The notes beneath the pieces were generated by a model. The model saw only the letters and a program-made list of their open reading frames with translations, searched no databases and had not been told where the DNA came from. This document shows, in pieces, positions 33,144-43,814 of a DNA stretch of 64,000 nucleotides (position 1 is the stretch's first letter; each line of letters begins with the position of its first letter). Source of the DNA: Turritopsis dohrnii (taxonomy: Eukaryota > Cnidaria > Hydrozoa > Anthoathecata > Oceaniidae); assembly GCA_027922465.2 (NCBI GenBank), contig BQMF02000655.1, positions 62,001 to 126,000 on the forward strand, read 5' to 3'. Position numbers and translations under genes: made by a program.

Positions 33144-34058
33144 ATGTATAATATAGGAAATGCTTTTGCCCCTGGCATTCCAGCAACTTTTAGGAATGGA
33201 AATTTTGTTTTGCAACCTCCTGATCAACAACAAATTCGATCAGTAATCCAACGTAGGTTTGCACACGAAGATGTCGCTATTGCGCGACGTCGCGAAACGC
33301 AAAATAATAATACAGTTGATCTCCATAATTCTCAAGGTATTTCTGAGAATGAGCGCCGAAGGAATCGGGATGCTGTAAGACGCCTTCAGCATCGTCAAAA
33401 TGAAAACACTGACGAGAGATTAGCTAGGCGGAATAGAAATATGCAACGTATGCGGACTAGGCGCTCTATGTTATGTTTGCATTGTGCTGCACGTCAACCT
33501 AATCAATTGCCTGAGCAACATTACTTAGGCCCAATGGACAAGGTTTGTCAACGTTGTAGTGCTAAAATGTTTGTCGATGAAAGTAATTTCAAATGTTGTC
33601 ATAATGGTAAGATACACCTTAATGATATTAATTATCCTAATGATCTTAAAGATCTTTTAGTAGGTAATACAAATCAATCAAAGAACTTTCAAGAAAATAT
33701 TTGAAAGTTTAACAGTTCTGTCGCTTTTGCGTCGATGGGTGCAAAGATGGCTGTACCACCAGGTTGAGGACCAGCTGTCTTTCGTATTAATGGTCAGGTA
33801 TGTCACCGTACAGGCAATCGGCTTCCACCAGAAGGTGTTCCTCCATCATATAGTCAGTTGTACATTTATTATGGGATGGATGATGATGATGAAAGAATGG
33901 CAAGACCCGAAAATCAAGATTGTTTGCCTGAGGTTATGCAAAAATTACAGGACATCATTCTTAGAGAGAGTCCTTATGCAGCTGCATACAAGCATATGGG
34001 TGAGGTAGAGGCTGAAGAATTGCAGTATGCCCGAGAGCAAAATCGCCAATCATTTCTG
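33144..34058 (+). pseudogene. Helitron protein N-terminus (first coding exon)
   Basis: Likely start at ATG 33144 (MYNIGNAFAPGIP), after the last candidate intron. An Arg-rich coiled region is followed by CLHCAARQ and VCQRCSAKMF...CCHNGKI, the cysteine cluster common at the front of Helitron proteins. Frame is closed by TGA at 33702-33704 and again at 33765-33767. Both stand where the family has Arg, so they look like CGA to TGA changes. Beyond them the frame continues through SYSQLYIYYGMDDDDERMA. A 71-nt intron (34059-34129) then joins QSFL to DRMHL in phase. Confidence 0.8.
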
Positions 34059-34129
34059 GTAAATTATTTAAAATTGAAATTGTTTTAGGCTTGATTTCAA
34101 AATGTTTTGAATTTCAACTATATATTTAG

Positions 34130-35266
34130 GATAGAATGCACCTGAGGAGTGGTGGCGATCGGCGGCGTTACAATCTACCCCACCATGATGAAGTATCTGC
34201 TGTTTTTGTTGGTGAAGATGGTGCACCACCTATGACACGTGATATTGTTGTTTATCCTCGAGACATGCCATTGCAATGTTTATCAACACACTCACCTCAT
34301 TTAGATCCAATGGTTTATCCAGTTTTTTTCCCGAGGGGAGAGTGTGGCTGGACAACAGATATTCCTCATGTAGCTGAATATACTACAGGTAGTCGGTGCC
34401 GCGCAACCGCATTGCAATATTATACCTATAGATTTGCGTATAGAAATGTTTTTGATCCAATCTTAAAAGGTAAAAAATTATTTCAGGTATTTGCAGTTGA
34501 CTGCAAGGTTGAAGCAGAACGTCTCAACTATATTCGGACAAAGCAGAATGTATTACGTGTTGAGCAATATCAAGGTTTAATTGACCATCTTGCTAATGCT
34601 GCTCAAAACAGAGGTTTAAATGCAGGTAAAACTGTAATTTTGCCATCTTCTTTTCAGGGTAGTCCCAGAGCTATGCAACAAAATTATCAAGATGCAATGG
34701 CAATGGTGACTAAAATGGGAAAACCTGATTTGTTCTGCGCATTTACGTGTAATCCAAAATGGAAAGAAATTACCGAGAATTTAGATAATGAGGCAGCACA
34801 TTATCGACCTGACTTGGTTTCACGCGTTTTTAATTTGAAATTGAAAGAACTTTTAAATGATGTCACAAAAAATGGTGTATTGGGGAAAACAATTTCTCAC
34901 TTTTATGTGATTGAATTTCAAAAGCGTTCTTTACCTCATGCACATATTCTTATTCATTTAGCACAAGAGGATAAGTTACAAAATGCTGATGATGTTGACA
35001 GCTTGATATGTGTTGAAATTCCTGATCCCGATGAGGAGCCAGAACTACACAACATTATCAAATCGTGTATGATACATGGCCCATGCGGGAATTACAACGA
35101 AACTTCAGTTTGCATGGGAGACGATGGTAACTGCACCAAACAGTTTCCCAAAGCATTCTGTGATGAAACACAAATGAATGTTAATGGCTATCCATTGTAC
35201 GGTAGACGTAATAACGGTCGTAAGGGTAAAAAATGCGGACTTAGATAATCGATGGGTGGTTCCATA
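34130..35266 (+). pseudogene. Helitron Rep (HUH) nuclease domain, first part
   Basis: Counting from the ATG at 34136: FCAFTCNPKWKEI at about 200-212 (Rep motif I) and the two-histidine HUH site LPHAHILIHL (H268, H270). These coordinate the metal for single-strand nicking at the TC...CTAG ends. The reading frame closes at 35248 by one frameshift; shifted, it goes on as LDNRWVVPY to about 35266. There coding stops at an insertion, and the tyrosine motif continues at 37814. Confidence 0.88.
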
Positions 35267-37813
35267 TAAATTTGGAGACCTGTACTTCTATAATCAATAT
35301 ATAAGGTTTGCGGAGTGGGTGCGTGGAATCACCCGTTCGCCAGCGAAAATATGGAATGCGTGAAAGCCGGATATTCATTCAACAAAACGTGTTCGCTCTT
35401 CATCATGGAGATAAAAAATAACCATAATCCTAACCCTTAACCCTGACCCTAAAACATCCCGGACGGAGACCACTCTGCGAAAAGAAAATAGCACCACTGA
35501 AAGAATAGTAATTTTTGTTAGTTTTCTTGAAATGAATTCTATCAATGCAATGTATTCTATCAATGCAATGTACAATTTAGTTATATTGCGATTCAAAGAC
35601 CTTATTACTTCAAATGTCCAGATACCAAACTGTGCTCCCTTGCCTCGTTTTGATGTGGTAATTTGATGAAAATTTTCAGAAATTGGCCCATAGCAATTTT
35701 CAGTTGTGAAAACTTAATATCAAGTAATGTCACAATATAAAAAATCAAAACAAGGTCGGGTTTGATAGTCTGATAACGTGTATTTAAAGATTTGATTTTG
35801 TGAATGTGGGATGGAGATAGAAAAGAGAAGGAAAACAAAATGCTTTATGAATCAATCATTTCCAGTTCTTTTATGCATAAGTACAGATTCAAAAAAATTC
35901 CGACATTCATAGTCGCAAAAAGAGCATGAATAAAAATGATCTATTATAAAAAAAATAGCTTTTTCGAATGCATAAAGAAACACTAGGAAGTAAAACCAAC
36001 AAGAAATACATAACAGACATCTTTTAAACTTTGCCAAAATGTTCAGGTAACTTAACCCAGATATAATGAACAACATCCAGTTTTATGTTGCAAATTTAAA
36101 TGTCAATCAACAAAACTCAATTTGTATACATAAAACATCCTTGAATTGGTCACATATTCCTTTCAAATGAACGGTAACCGATTTGAATCAATGTTTCCTG
36201 ACCACATATGCTGGAAATGCCTAACACGTCACATTTGTTACTCCTGTCTTGGTTCAGCAGTTCCATTGTTTCAAGTGTACCAGATATTCAACGACTATAG
36301 TGATTCGTCTCAATTCATAAATTGATATCAATTACTCTTGATAATGCCTTATACACCTGAAATAGTAAAACCAACAGACAAATTATTAAGAGCATAAATT
36401 TCCCATTCACGATACTAAGCAAAATTATTATATATTTAACAAAATTATTTAACATAATTATGTGTTTTATTTCGTTCGCTTGTGTATACATGTTTATTTA
36501 TTTAACATAATTATATATATTTTATGTAATTATAATTATATACAGTTATATTAATTACGTAACTGGTAATTTTAGAAATAATTCAAGTAGCATTATGTAA
36601 AGTAATAACAATTACACAAAAAAAAATTAACTGATTTGTTTCTTTTGCTCTTCATTGTCCAATTAAAGAATTTGTAAGCTGTAGCTATTTTAACTTCAGT
36701 TATTTCTCTAGAATTTATAAAATTTCACCCAGACACATGTATTAAATACTACTATGGATTTGACTAATTGAATTCCAAATCAGAGAATATTTTACAATAT
36801 ATATATGATGGATAAAATATTATATATATTGTTCACATTTTTTGTTGTTAAGCAGTCCAATTTGATCATAAAATGTGACTACGATTGTACTCTTTTAAAT
36901 AGACAAATTCCATGAATGGTGATGTACTGTATACTGTTTTGATGTCTCAGTGATTTAGACATAGAAAATATCAAAGCCATTTTTTTCTGCACACACACAT
37001 ATTCTCCCTAACCTGTCGTCAGCGCAAATCATTTCCCATGAACAATAATAAGCTTGCAATTAAGAATTCAAAAAGGATATATAAATCTCTAAAAGGACCT
37101 ATATTATGAATAAAACTTTATGGGGCATAGTGGTGTGTGTCTGCTGCTGCACACACCTCATAAACATAAACATTTACATTAGATTTTATCATCATCATTG
37201 GACTTTTATGTCTTGTTTTGTGTTGTGTGTGGAAATAAAAACAGTTAGGTGGATCAAAATACAACACGAAGTTGAATAAAGATGGCTTAAAGATATTAGC
37301 ATATAAATATGGAGAAGAAATAATAACAGCTTTATCTTTTATTCCTCACAGATACACAGCTTGTGAGCATCCATAGATGCACTTTCAGAAGCTTTGATTT
37401 AAATTTTCAAAAGTATCAACAAGCAATATTCTCATTAGCTTACAATATTATCGTAAAGGATAAGAGGTATTCCTGGTTTCCCAGTTAGAAGTTCATAACA
37501 AACCTCGGAGCATTCGGAGATTTCTCGGGGGAAAATGTCTACTTAACTCAAAAAGCAACCACTTTGTTTTGACCGCCACCGTACAGATCGACAATTTTGC
37601 CTAAACGCTATACCCTGAACATTTGTGAGCTTGATCATCCATATTATTACCTACCTCAAAATTTCCGAAAATCAAAGGTAAGTGAGCCAAATCGCACTTT
37701 TTGTATGACCCTGTAGGAGGTTGCATCCAGTTACGGCAGCCGAAATGCATCTCTCTGTTAGTGTTTGATGACAATATTTGATCTTGCCAAATGAGCTCCG
37801 TTCCGCTAAAAGC
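35267..37813. mobile_element. Insertion of about 2.5 kb in the Rep domain
   Basis: Rep coding breaks after VVPY and resumes at SAKSVKYLFKYVYKGHD. The intervening DNA is AT-rich with no matched terminal repeats. It contains CCTAACCCTTAACCCTGACCC near 35430 and, on the minus strand at 37601-37825, an unrecognised 74-residue frame (RNWMQPPTGSYKKCDLAHLP). About 18 Rep residues seem missing, so the event may be an insertion with deletion. Confidence 0.45.
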
Positions 37814-38277
37814 TACACTCCGCAAAAAGTGTCAAATATTTGTTCAAATACGTATATAAAGGACATGATCGAGTGCATGTCGAAATTAACGAACAATTGC
37901 AATATGATGAAATTAAAACTTTTTTAGATGCTCCATATGTTAGTGCACCTGAAGCTCTGTGGAGAATATTTGAGTTCTCCATGCATGAGAAATCACACTG
38001 TATCAAAAGATTGGCAGTGCATTTACCAGATCTTCAACGGGTTTATTTTCGACCTGATGATGAGGACGCAGCTGCAGACAGGGCATCTAAGAAAGATACC
38101 CACCTCACAGCTTGGTTCAAATTGAATGTTGAAGATGCAGATGCTCGACAACATCTGTTTTTGAACATTCCATATCATTATGTATTTCATGATAAAAAGA
38201 AAAAATGGAAAACTAGAGGCAAAACTCATAAGCCAATAATTGCCCGCTTATATAATGCAAGGCCAACAGAAGGAGAA
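37814..38277 (+). pseudogene. Helitron Rep tyrosine motif region
   Basis: KYLFKYVYKGHDR carries the tyrosines of the Rep active site (YxxxY/K arrangement) that attack the DNA strand. It continues into ALWRIFEFSMHEKSHCIKRL and HLPDLQRVYF, standard for the Rep-to-helicase linker of Helitrons, and ends at PTEGE, where the 1.5 kb element interrupts. Confidence 0.85.
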
Positions 38278-39798
38278 CAAGATGCCCTTGCAGGCAAAAG
38301 GATTTCTGCAAAACCAGCTGAAGTATGAAAAAAGAAAGACATGCTGAAGCTGAAGTATGAAAAATGAAAGATTATGATTGACATTCTTGAAATTTAAGAA
38401 AGGTTTAATAATTTCCGCAGATCATGTACTCCCAAAAAATCTGGAAAAAACATAATTTCCACTATGCAAAACTTTATACCAATAAACACCAATAAACTTG
38501 ATTATATCTGAACGACGTAATATTCTTTATTTTGTTGGTACGAAATGATATTAAAGATTCAGTGATCAATTCAGATAAGATAATGTAAGTTAATGTAAAT
38601 GCCTACCATCCTAATAGAATTCCTAATTCACAAGCACAAAAAGGAAAACGTAGATTTTAATGATACAAAATACATCATACAAAATCAACATACATAACTG
38701 AAACAGAAATTTGTGCTTTAATTTGAGTAACAATATGTCATTGCTATCTTTTTAATTTAGAAACATGCATTACCTGAACTAAATTTCATGAAAAGATTAT
38801 AAAGATTTATTCAGAAACTTAAAAAACATTAAATTTTTAATTACATATACACGCCAGGGCATCATGAAACAATAACTGACACAACACGAAACTTACATTA
38901 ACTCCCAATAAACTTAATGAACAAAATAACATCAAATTTATATGCTTTCAGATATTACAGTGATTACGCATGTACGGTCAATCTTCCATCCAAATTACTA
39001 AGACTTCCCAAACACACAAAAAGTAAAAAAAGATTAGGATTATGAAAGACCTACACTTACCAAAATTAGCAAACATAACTGAAAGCAGAAATTTGAGTTA
39101 AAGGATGTCCAGTATTTAGAATATACAAGTAAGCTAAAATAGCTAGAGAAACATCAAACATAAAATGATGCACAGGTAGAGGGTAGTCAGAACATTCATG
39201 TATGTTGTTGGAGCTGAAGAGGAAACTGAGCTGAGCTGTATGTATCCAGAGCTTAAAAAGCATTACAGCCCACACAAACAAAAGATCTTTGGTATTTAGA
39301 AAGGCTTAAAAGAATCCCCCAGACATTTTTCAAAAAAGCATTCCTTTTCACATACTGTTTTTATAAAACATTGAGAGCTTGTTTTTAGAAAAGAATGAAC
39401 GCAGTACAATCTTTGTAAGATAATTATAAATTTCTCCCCTTCTCCCTTAAATCTTCTTTTAAATCTGTTCAATATTGATCAATCAACACGTGGAAGTCTA
39501 AGTGGGTTTCTTCGGTTTCTTCTACCATTATGCGAACGGCGTGGTGAAGTCAAAAAATACCCGGATGATCACATGGCGGAAATTCAAGCCAATAAACTGT
39601 CGCTATTGAAGTTAAGGTGGCTATATTAGCACCCTTTCGTAGAAATCGGGCATTATGCACCAATCACGATTGAGACGGCTTTTTCATGAACCAATGAAAT
39701 TTAAGAAACAAAAATGCGTAGGTTTGCACAGTAAGATGAAAAAAAAAATCAGAAAAAATCGGACGATTGTAAAGTATTTCTTGCTTACGCAGAAATCC
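38278..39798. mobile_element. 1.5 kb non-coding element, copy in Helitron
   Basis: Begins CAAGATGCCCTT and ends CGCAGAAATCC. AA borders each side (38276-38277, 39799-39800). Removing it restores Helitron coding exactly at a codon boundary. The 1.46 kb related copy at 54995-57931 shares ends and internal blocks (GTTGGAGCTGA, GAGCTTAAAAAG). A small inverted repeat (GGATTTCTGC near 38299 against GCAGAAATCC at the end) exists, though not at the exact left end. Codes for nothing recognised. Confidence 0.75.
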
Positions 39799-39800
39799 AA

Positions 39801-40985
39801 AGATTTTTCCTTCGTGTTTTATTGCTTCACATCCCTGGTCTTACATCATTCGAGTATTTGCGCACGTTCAATGGGGTGGTTTTTGATACATTCCGTGAAG
39901 CATGCATTGCAAGAGGTCTTCTTCAAGATGATGATGAATGGCACAATACATTGGAAGAGTTATCTACATTCCAAATGTCTCAACAATTGAGGCAATTGTT
40001 CGTCACAATCTTGACACATTGTGAGCCATTGAATCCGCTGGAACTGTGGAATACATTCAATGATCAATTGTGCAAAGACTATGTGCGCACATTGTCTGTT
40101 GCTCAAGCTGAGCAAAAGGTTTTGGGATATATCGATAACATACTCAAACAATTTGGTATGTCCTTAACACAATTAAACCTTCCTGAGTTAATTGAACATG
40201 TTGACGAGGAAGAAGTTGATGTAAACGTATACATTGACCAGACACATCAGGTAAGGCCTCTGCTTAATGAGCAGCAGGTGGCTGTGGCAGATGAAATTTT
40301 ATCTGCTGTATCCAATGTCCGTAACGCTTTCGCACAACCTGAAACATTGTTTTATCTTGATGGACCAGCTGGCACAGGTAAAACATTTACTTATAACTAT
40401 GTCATAGCAGCATGTAGGGCCAGAGGTTGGAAAGTCGCTACCGCTGCATATACAGGTATTGCAGCCACTTTACTTTCTGGTGGGTGTACATTGCACTCGT
40501 TATTTCGTTTGCCTGTTCCTGTTTTAGAAAACAGTGTTTGTAATGTAGTCCCAACATCAAAATATGCTGAATGCTTGCGTAGTCTGGACCTGTTTCTCAT
40601 CGATGAAGCAACAATGGTTTCCACCCATAATTTTCATGCCATCGATCGACTACTTCGTGATGTTTGCAACAACGATACTTCTTTTGGTGGCAAAGTAATG
40701 TTATGGGGTGGAGATTTCCGTCAATGCTTACCTGTTGTAAAGAAAGCAAAACCGACTGACGTTATTGAGGTGTGCTTAACCAGCATTGCATTGTGGGCTT
40801 CAGTGTCAAAATTAACATTAACTCAAAACATGAGAGCTAGACCTGAGGAACAACAATTTTGTCAGTGGCTTCTACAATTGGGTAATGGGGAACTACCATT
40901 AAAACAAGGAGACCCTGCTAAAGGTGCCATTGAAATTCTAGATTGCTGTGTCGTGTCTGAAAACACATCGCTTAGTCATGTTTGA
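39801..40985 (+). pseudogene. Helitron Pif1-like helicase, N-terminal part
   Basis: Reads RFFLRVLLLHIPG at once, continuing the Rep-helicase linker. Counting from ATG 39822: Walker A GPAGTGKT (181-188), a GIAATLL motif, Walker B LFLIDEA (257-263) and GGDFRQCLPV (296-305), all Pif1-family landmarks. Helitrons use this 5'-3' helicase to unwind the strand displaced in rolling-circle transfer. Frame ends by a shift near 40950-40985 and continues in the next frame. Confidence 0.9.
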
Positions 40986-41654
40986 CGGCCTGGAACCTCA
41001 TCAATATGCTTCAACTGTTATTTTGACACCTAAAAATGAGCAGTCATTAATAATTAATAATGAGGTGTTGGAAAGATTGCCTGGTGATCCAGTTTGCTAT
41101 TATAGTGCTGATGAAGTTGATTGTGATGATGAGGACGAACGACAAAATTATCCGCTTGATTTTTTAAATAGCATCACACCATCTAGTATGCCTCCACATT
41201 GTTTGAAACTTAAAGTTGGAGCAATAATTATGCTTTTACGAAATTTGAACATCAAGAAGCGTCTTTGCAACGGGACACGCTTGATTGTTCGGGAAATATC
41301 GCAGAATTTTATGAAAGCTGACGTTTTGACAGAGTCAGCTGTTGGAGAAACAATTTTCATACCTAGGGTACAATTGTCACCCTCTGATACAGGTATGCCT
41401 TTCACTTTGAAACATAGACAACTGCCGATTCGTTTGGCTTATTCTTTCACTGTTTCACTAAGAGTCAAACATTTGAAAAAATTGGTTTGTTTCTACAACG
41501 ACCATGCTTTTCGCATGGTCAGCTATATGTAGCCTGTTCTAGGGCAAAGGCATTTGATAATGTTAAAGTCAAAGTTCCTGCCACAGGTAAACAAGGTTAC
41601 ATCAATGGGAAGTTGTATACACAGAATGTTGTATTCCCACAAGTTTTACAGTAA
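40948..41654 (+). pseudogene. Helitron helicase C-terminal part
   Basis: ILTPKNEQSLIINNEVL and LKVGAIIMLLRNLNIKKRLC, then RLAYSFTVS, are Pif1 motifs V-VI. After 41461 two small shifts break the frame. It then reads QLYVACSRAKAFDNVKVKVP to a natural stop at 41652-41654, giving the full C-terminus of the family. Confidence 0.87.
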
Positions 41655-41730
41655 ACTATTATTTATTGCTTTGTTTTTTATGCAGTTTGTCCGTCATAAA
41701 TTTTAATGTATTTATTTTTCATTTGACATA

Positions 41731-41965
41731 GAGTGCGTTTACATGAGAGCCGTAGTGAACTCAAACCGGTTTGAAATTTCAATCCTCCCGTTACGAGTTT
41801 CGATACGGGTAATTATTTCACTACGGTTCCTGGTCAAACCTTCAGCGATGTTTACATGATAACGGCCGTACTGAAATTTTACCCGTGATGATTTCAAACC
41901 TACTTGAGAAGTAGGTTTGAAATTTCGATAAGGCTTGGAAAGGTGTGAAAGTTTTCACATTTCAT
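41731..41965. repeat. Palindromic MITE-like segment
   Basis: GAGTGCGTTTACATGAGAGCCGTAG and internal GTTTACATGATAACGGCC with palindromes CAAACCGGTTTG and CTACTTGAGAAGTAG. Resembles short foldback elements; the ends are uncertain. Confidence 0.4.
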
Positions 41966-42029
41966 TGTTTTATCATGTTTCAGCTCACATTGATTAAAAC
42001 TGGTAAAATATTTTTACCCGGGTTACTAG

Positions 42030-42584
42030 TATATACTAATCCGCGTAGTGTGTAACACATTTAACTTAGAGAGTGTTGGTTTTTTTTTAAATTTACGGTC
42101 AAAATCTTCTTAATCGTGGTCATTTTTCGTTAGACCATTGATAATTGACGATTAGTATAATAGCACGCGGCGTGACGTCAGTTATTTTTATCGCATCACG
42201 GAGGAACCATTGCATTGCATCCCCAATCGAATGCGACGTTTTTGGAGAAATATCTCGAGAACCAATAGGGATAACGGACGTATTTTTGGGGTCCGCGATA
42301 CGGGTGAAGGGGTGACTCAAAATCTGGACCTAAATTTTATTTGGTACTGAGGCTATGCCGTTATCAAAACCTTTGATCGACGATATTTCTGCAACGGTTG
42401 GCCGTAGCGAAACGATCCCATACATTTTTTTGATCAGTCTTTCAAGCTCTACAACTTGAGTACATTTTCCAGTCACAATTCTGTGATTTAATTTTTTATC
42501 ACGGGGTACACACACGGGAACGCGGGAATTCTGCACATTCTTTTCGAAATTAAAGCCGTAAAAAACTTTTACGCCAGTTGCTAG
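42030..42584 (+). repeat. Last Helitron array unit (555 bp)
   Basis: TATATACTAATCCGCG start directly after the large Helitron; hairpin CGTAAAA-AAC-TTTTACG; ends CAGTTGCTAG, then T42585, where non-array DNA resumes. Confidence 0.88.
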
Positions 42585-42911
42585 TTGTAAATAATGAGAA
42601 AAAACAACAACAAATGTTGCATGACGTAAAACTAAGAATATACATTTTGAAGGGCTTCGTAAAAAAAAACAATGAGTCACTAAAAGTCATACAAAAAGAG
42701 AGAGATCATTTTAACCCAGCTTCTTCTATATTTTACTACACACACTATATTAATAAATAGCAAACATGAAAAACAAAACCTTTTCCCTTTACCAAAGACA
42801 ATTTACCAAAAAGTGTCATAACTGGAAAATTCTGCTGCAACGGCTCCAAAGAAAAAGATCCACATACTGTAAGTTGCTTCTAATCTTACAAACCCTGTTT
42901 CTTGACAAGTT

Positions 42912-43814
42912 CTAAGGTCTTTGAACTCCTACAGGGACAATACCAAAAAGCGATTTCAGAGCCCTATGAAACCCCCTGTGCTTAAAAAAATATAAAGCAG
43001 CGTTTACACCGGCATTAAAAATAAAGACCAGATGCCCAATAGCTGTTAAAAGTGAATCGTATTTTCTGTAAAACATCCATTGCTCGTTTGAGAGTAGATA
43101 CGCCATACCTAAAATTCGATTGCAGAGGATGGGTAGTGAGAATAAAATGGCAGCAAGCATGATTAAACCCACCAATCGTATGGCTTTTTTGTTTCGCTCT
43201 TTTGCTCGAGCAGAAAGAATGGTAGAATTACGTAGACTTTTAATCAGTATTCTGTAGGAAAGGACAATTGTGATATATATGCTTAGAATAAGGATTATCA
43301 CAACGGCTGTGTTTATGACTGGATTAGATAGTTTTGTTACCAACAATAGAAATGGTGCAGCCCATGGCAAACCCAACATCAATGCTAATCGTTTGCCTTT
43401 CATGATGCCATTATAGTGAAGACCACTTTGTATATGGATGCATCGATCATAAGCAATGCAGCCAATAGTAGTGCCAGAGATTGCCATAAGTGTCGTGCAT
43501 ACATCAGCCACCGTTTCAATGATACAGCTTTTGCTTTTCAGAAAGCCATTGATTTGGATGATATCCAATGGTCCTAGTACTACACCAAGTATGAAGTCAC
43601 CAATTGCTAGCGACACCAGGAATTTGTTAGATGAATTTCGTAAAAACCGTCTTGTTATGAATAAATACAAAACAAGAAAGTTTCCGCACGCTGCTATTAT
43701 GGAGAATAGAGTAAATCCAGCTACTAATGGCTTTTTGTTATGGTCGTCCATTTTTGATAATAACGAGGTGCAGTGACCCGCTGCTGTTAAAGCATTAGAC
43801 ACATTTGATGCCAT
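42912..43814 (-). CDS. Rhodopsin-like (class A) GPCR, single exon
   Basis: Intact 300-residue seven-helix receptor. N-glycosylation site NVS (4-6); TM1 about 31-55 with G-N-F-L-V; TM2 66-89 with LAIGD; TM3 98-121 followed by DRC (123-125) in place of DRY; TM4 143-159; TM5 168-191; TM6 211-234, lacking CWxP; TM7 252-275 ending N-A-A-L-Y (271-275) in place of NPxxY; helix 8 FKHRGFHRAL. C97 could pair, but the very short ECL2 has no cysteine. Cnidarians have many intronless receptors of this adenosine/amine-like sort; the ligand cannot be told. It lies about 330 bp beyond the Helitron array. Confidence 0.87.
   Translation of the reverse strand: MASNVSNALTAAGHCTSLLSKMDDHNKKPLVAGFTLFSIIAACGNFLVLYLFITRRFLRNSSNKFLVSLAIGDFILGVVLGPLDIIQINGFLKSKSCIIETVADVCTTLMAISGTTIGCIAYDRCIHIQSGLHYNGIMKGKRLALMLGLPWAAPFLLLVTKLSNPVINTAVVIILILSIYITIVLSYRILIKSLRNSTILSARAKERNKKAIRLVGLIMLAAILFSLPILCNRILGMAYLLSNEQWMFYRKYDSLLTAIGHLVFIFNAGVNAALYFFKHRGFHRALKSLFGIVPVGVQRP

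Larger units (their letters stand above)
32337..42029 (+). mobile_element. Large coding Helitron (Rep + helicase), degenerate
   Basis: 5' end TCTATATACTTATTATGAG directly follows a unit's CTAG. The 3' end is GGTAAA...TTTACC (42002-42017), then CGGGTTACTAG. It encodes an N-terminal finger region, a Rep HUH nuclease and a Pif1-type helicase, all on the plus strand. Coding is interrupted by two in-frame TGA, a frameshift near 35232, a 2.5 kb insertion in Rep, a 1.5 kb element at 38278 and further frameshifts in the helicase. Its ends match the small units, so it is the presumed source of the enzymes that moved them. Confidence 0.88.
20188..42584 (+). mobile_element. Head-to-tail Helitron tandem array
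   Basis: At least eleven junctions join a 3' end (hairpin, about 11 nt, YTAG or CTA) directly to a 5' end (TCTATATACTAAT-like): after 20438, 21307, 26109, 27223, 29559, 30119, 30680, 31212, 31778, 32336 and 42029. Undisturbed units are 532-566 bp. All are plus strand. The last unit ends GCTAG before T42585. A large coding Helitron occupies the final-but-one position. Other mobile elements have landed inside (R4/Dong-like, LINE, 23.4-24.0 kb repeats). Confidence 0.85.

Noticed and set aside
35425..35450. Telomere-like CCTAACCCTTAACCCTGACCC
   Set aside because: Too short and degenerate to be called an interstitial telomere block.
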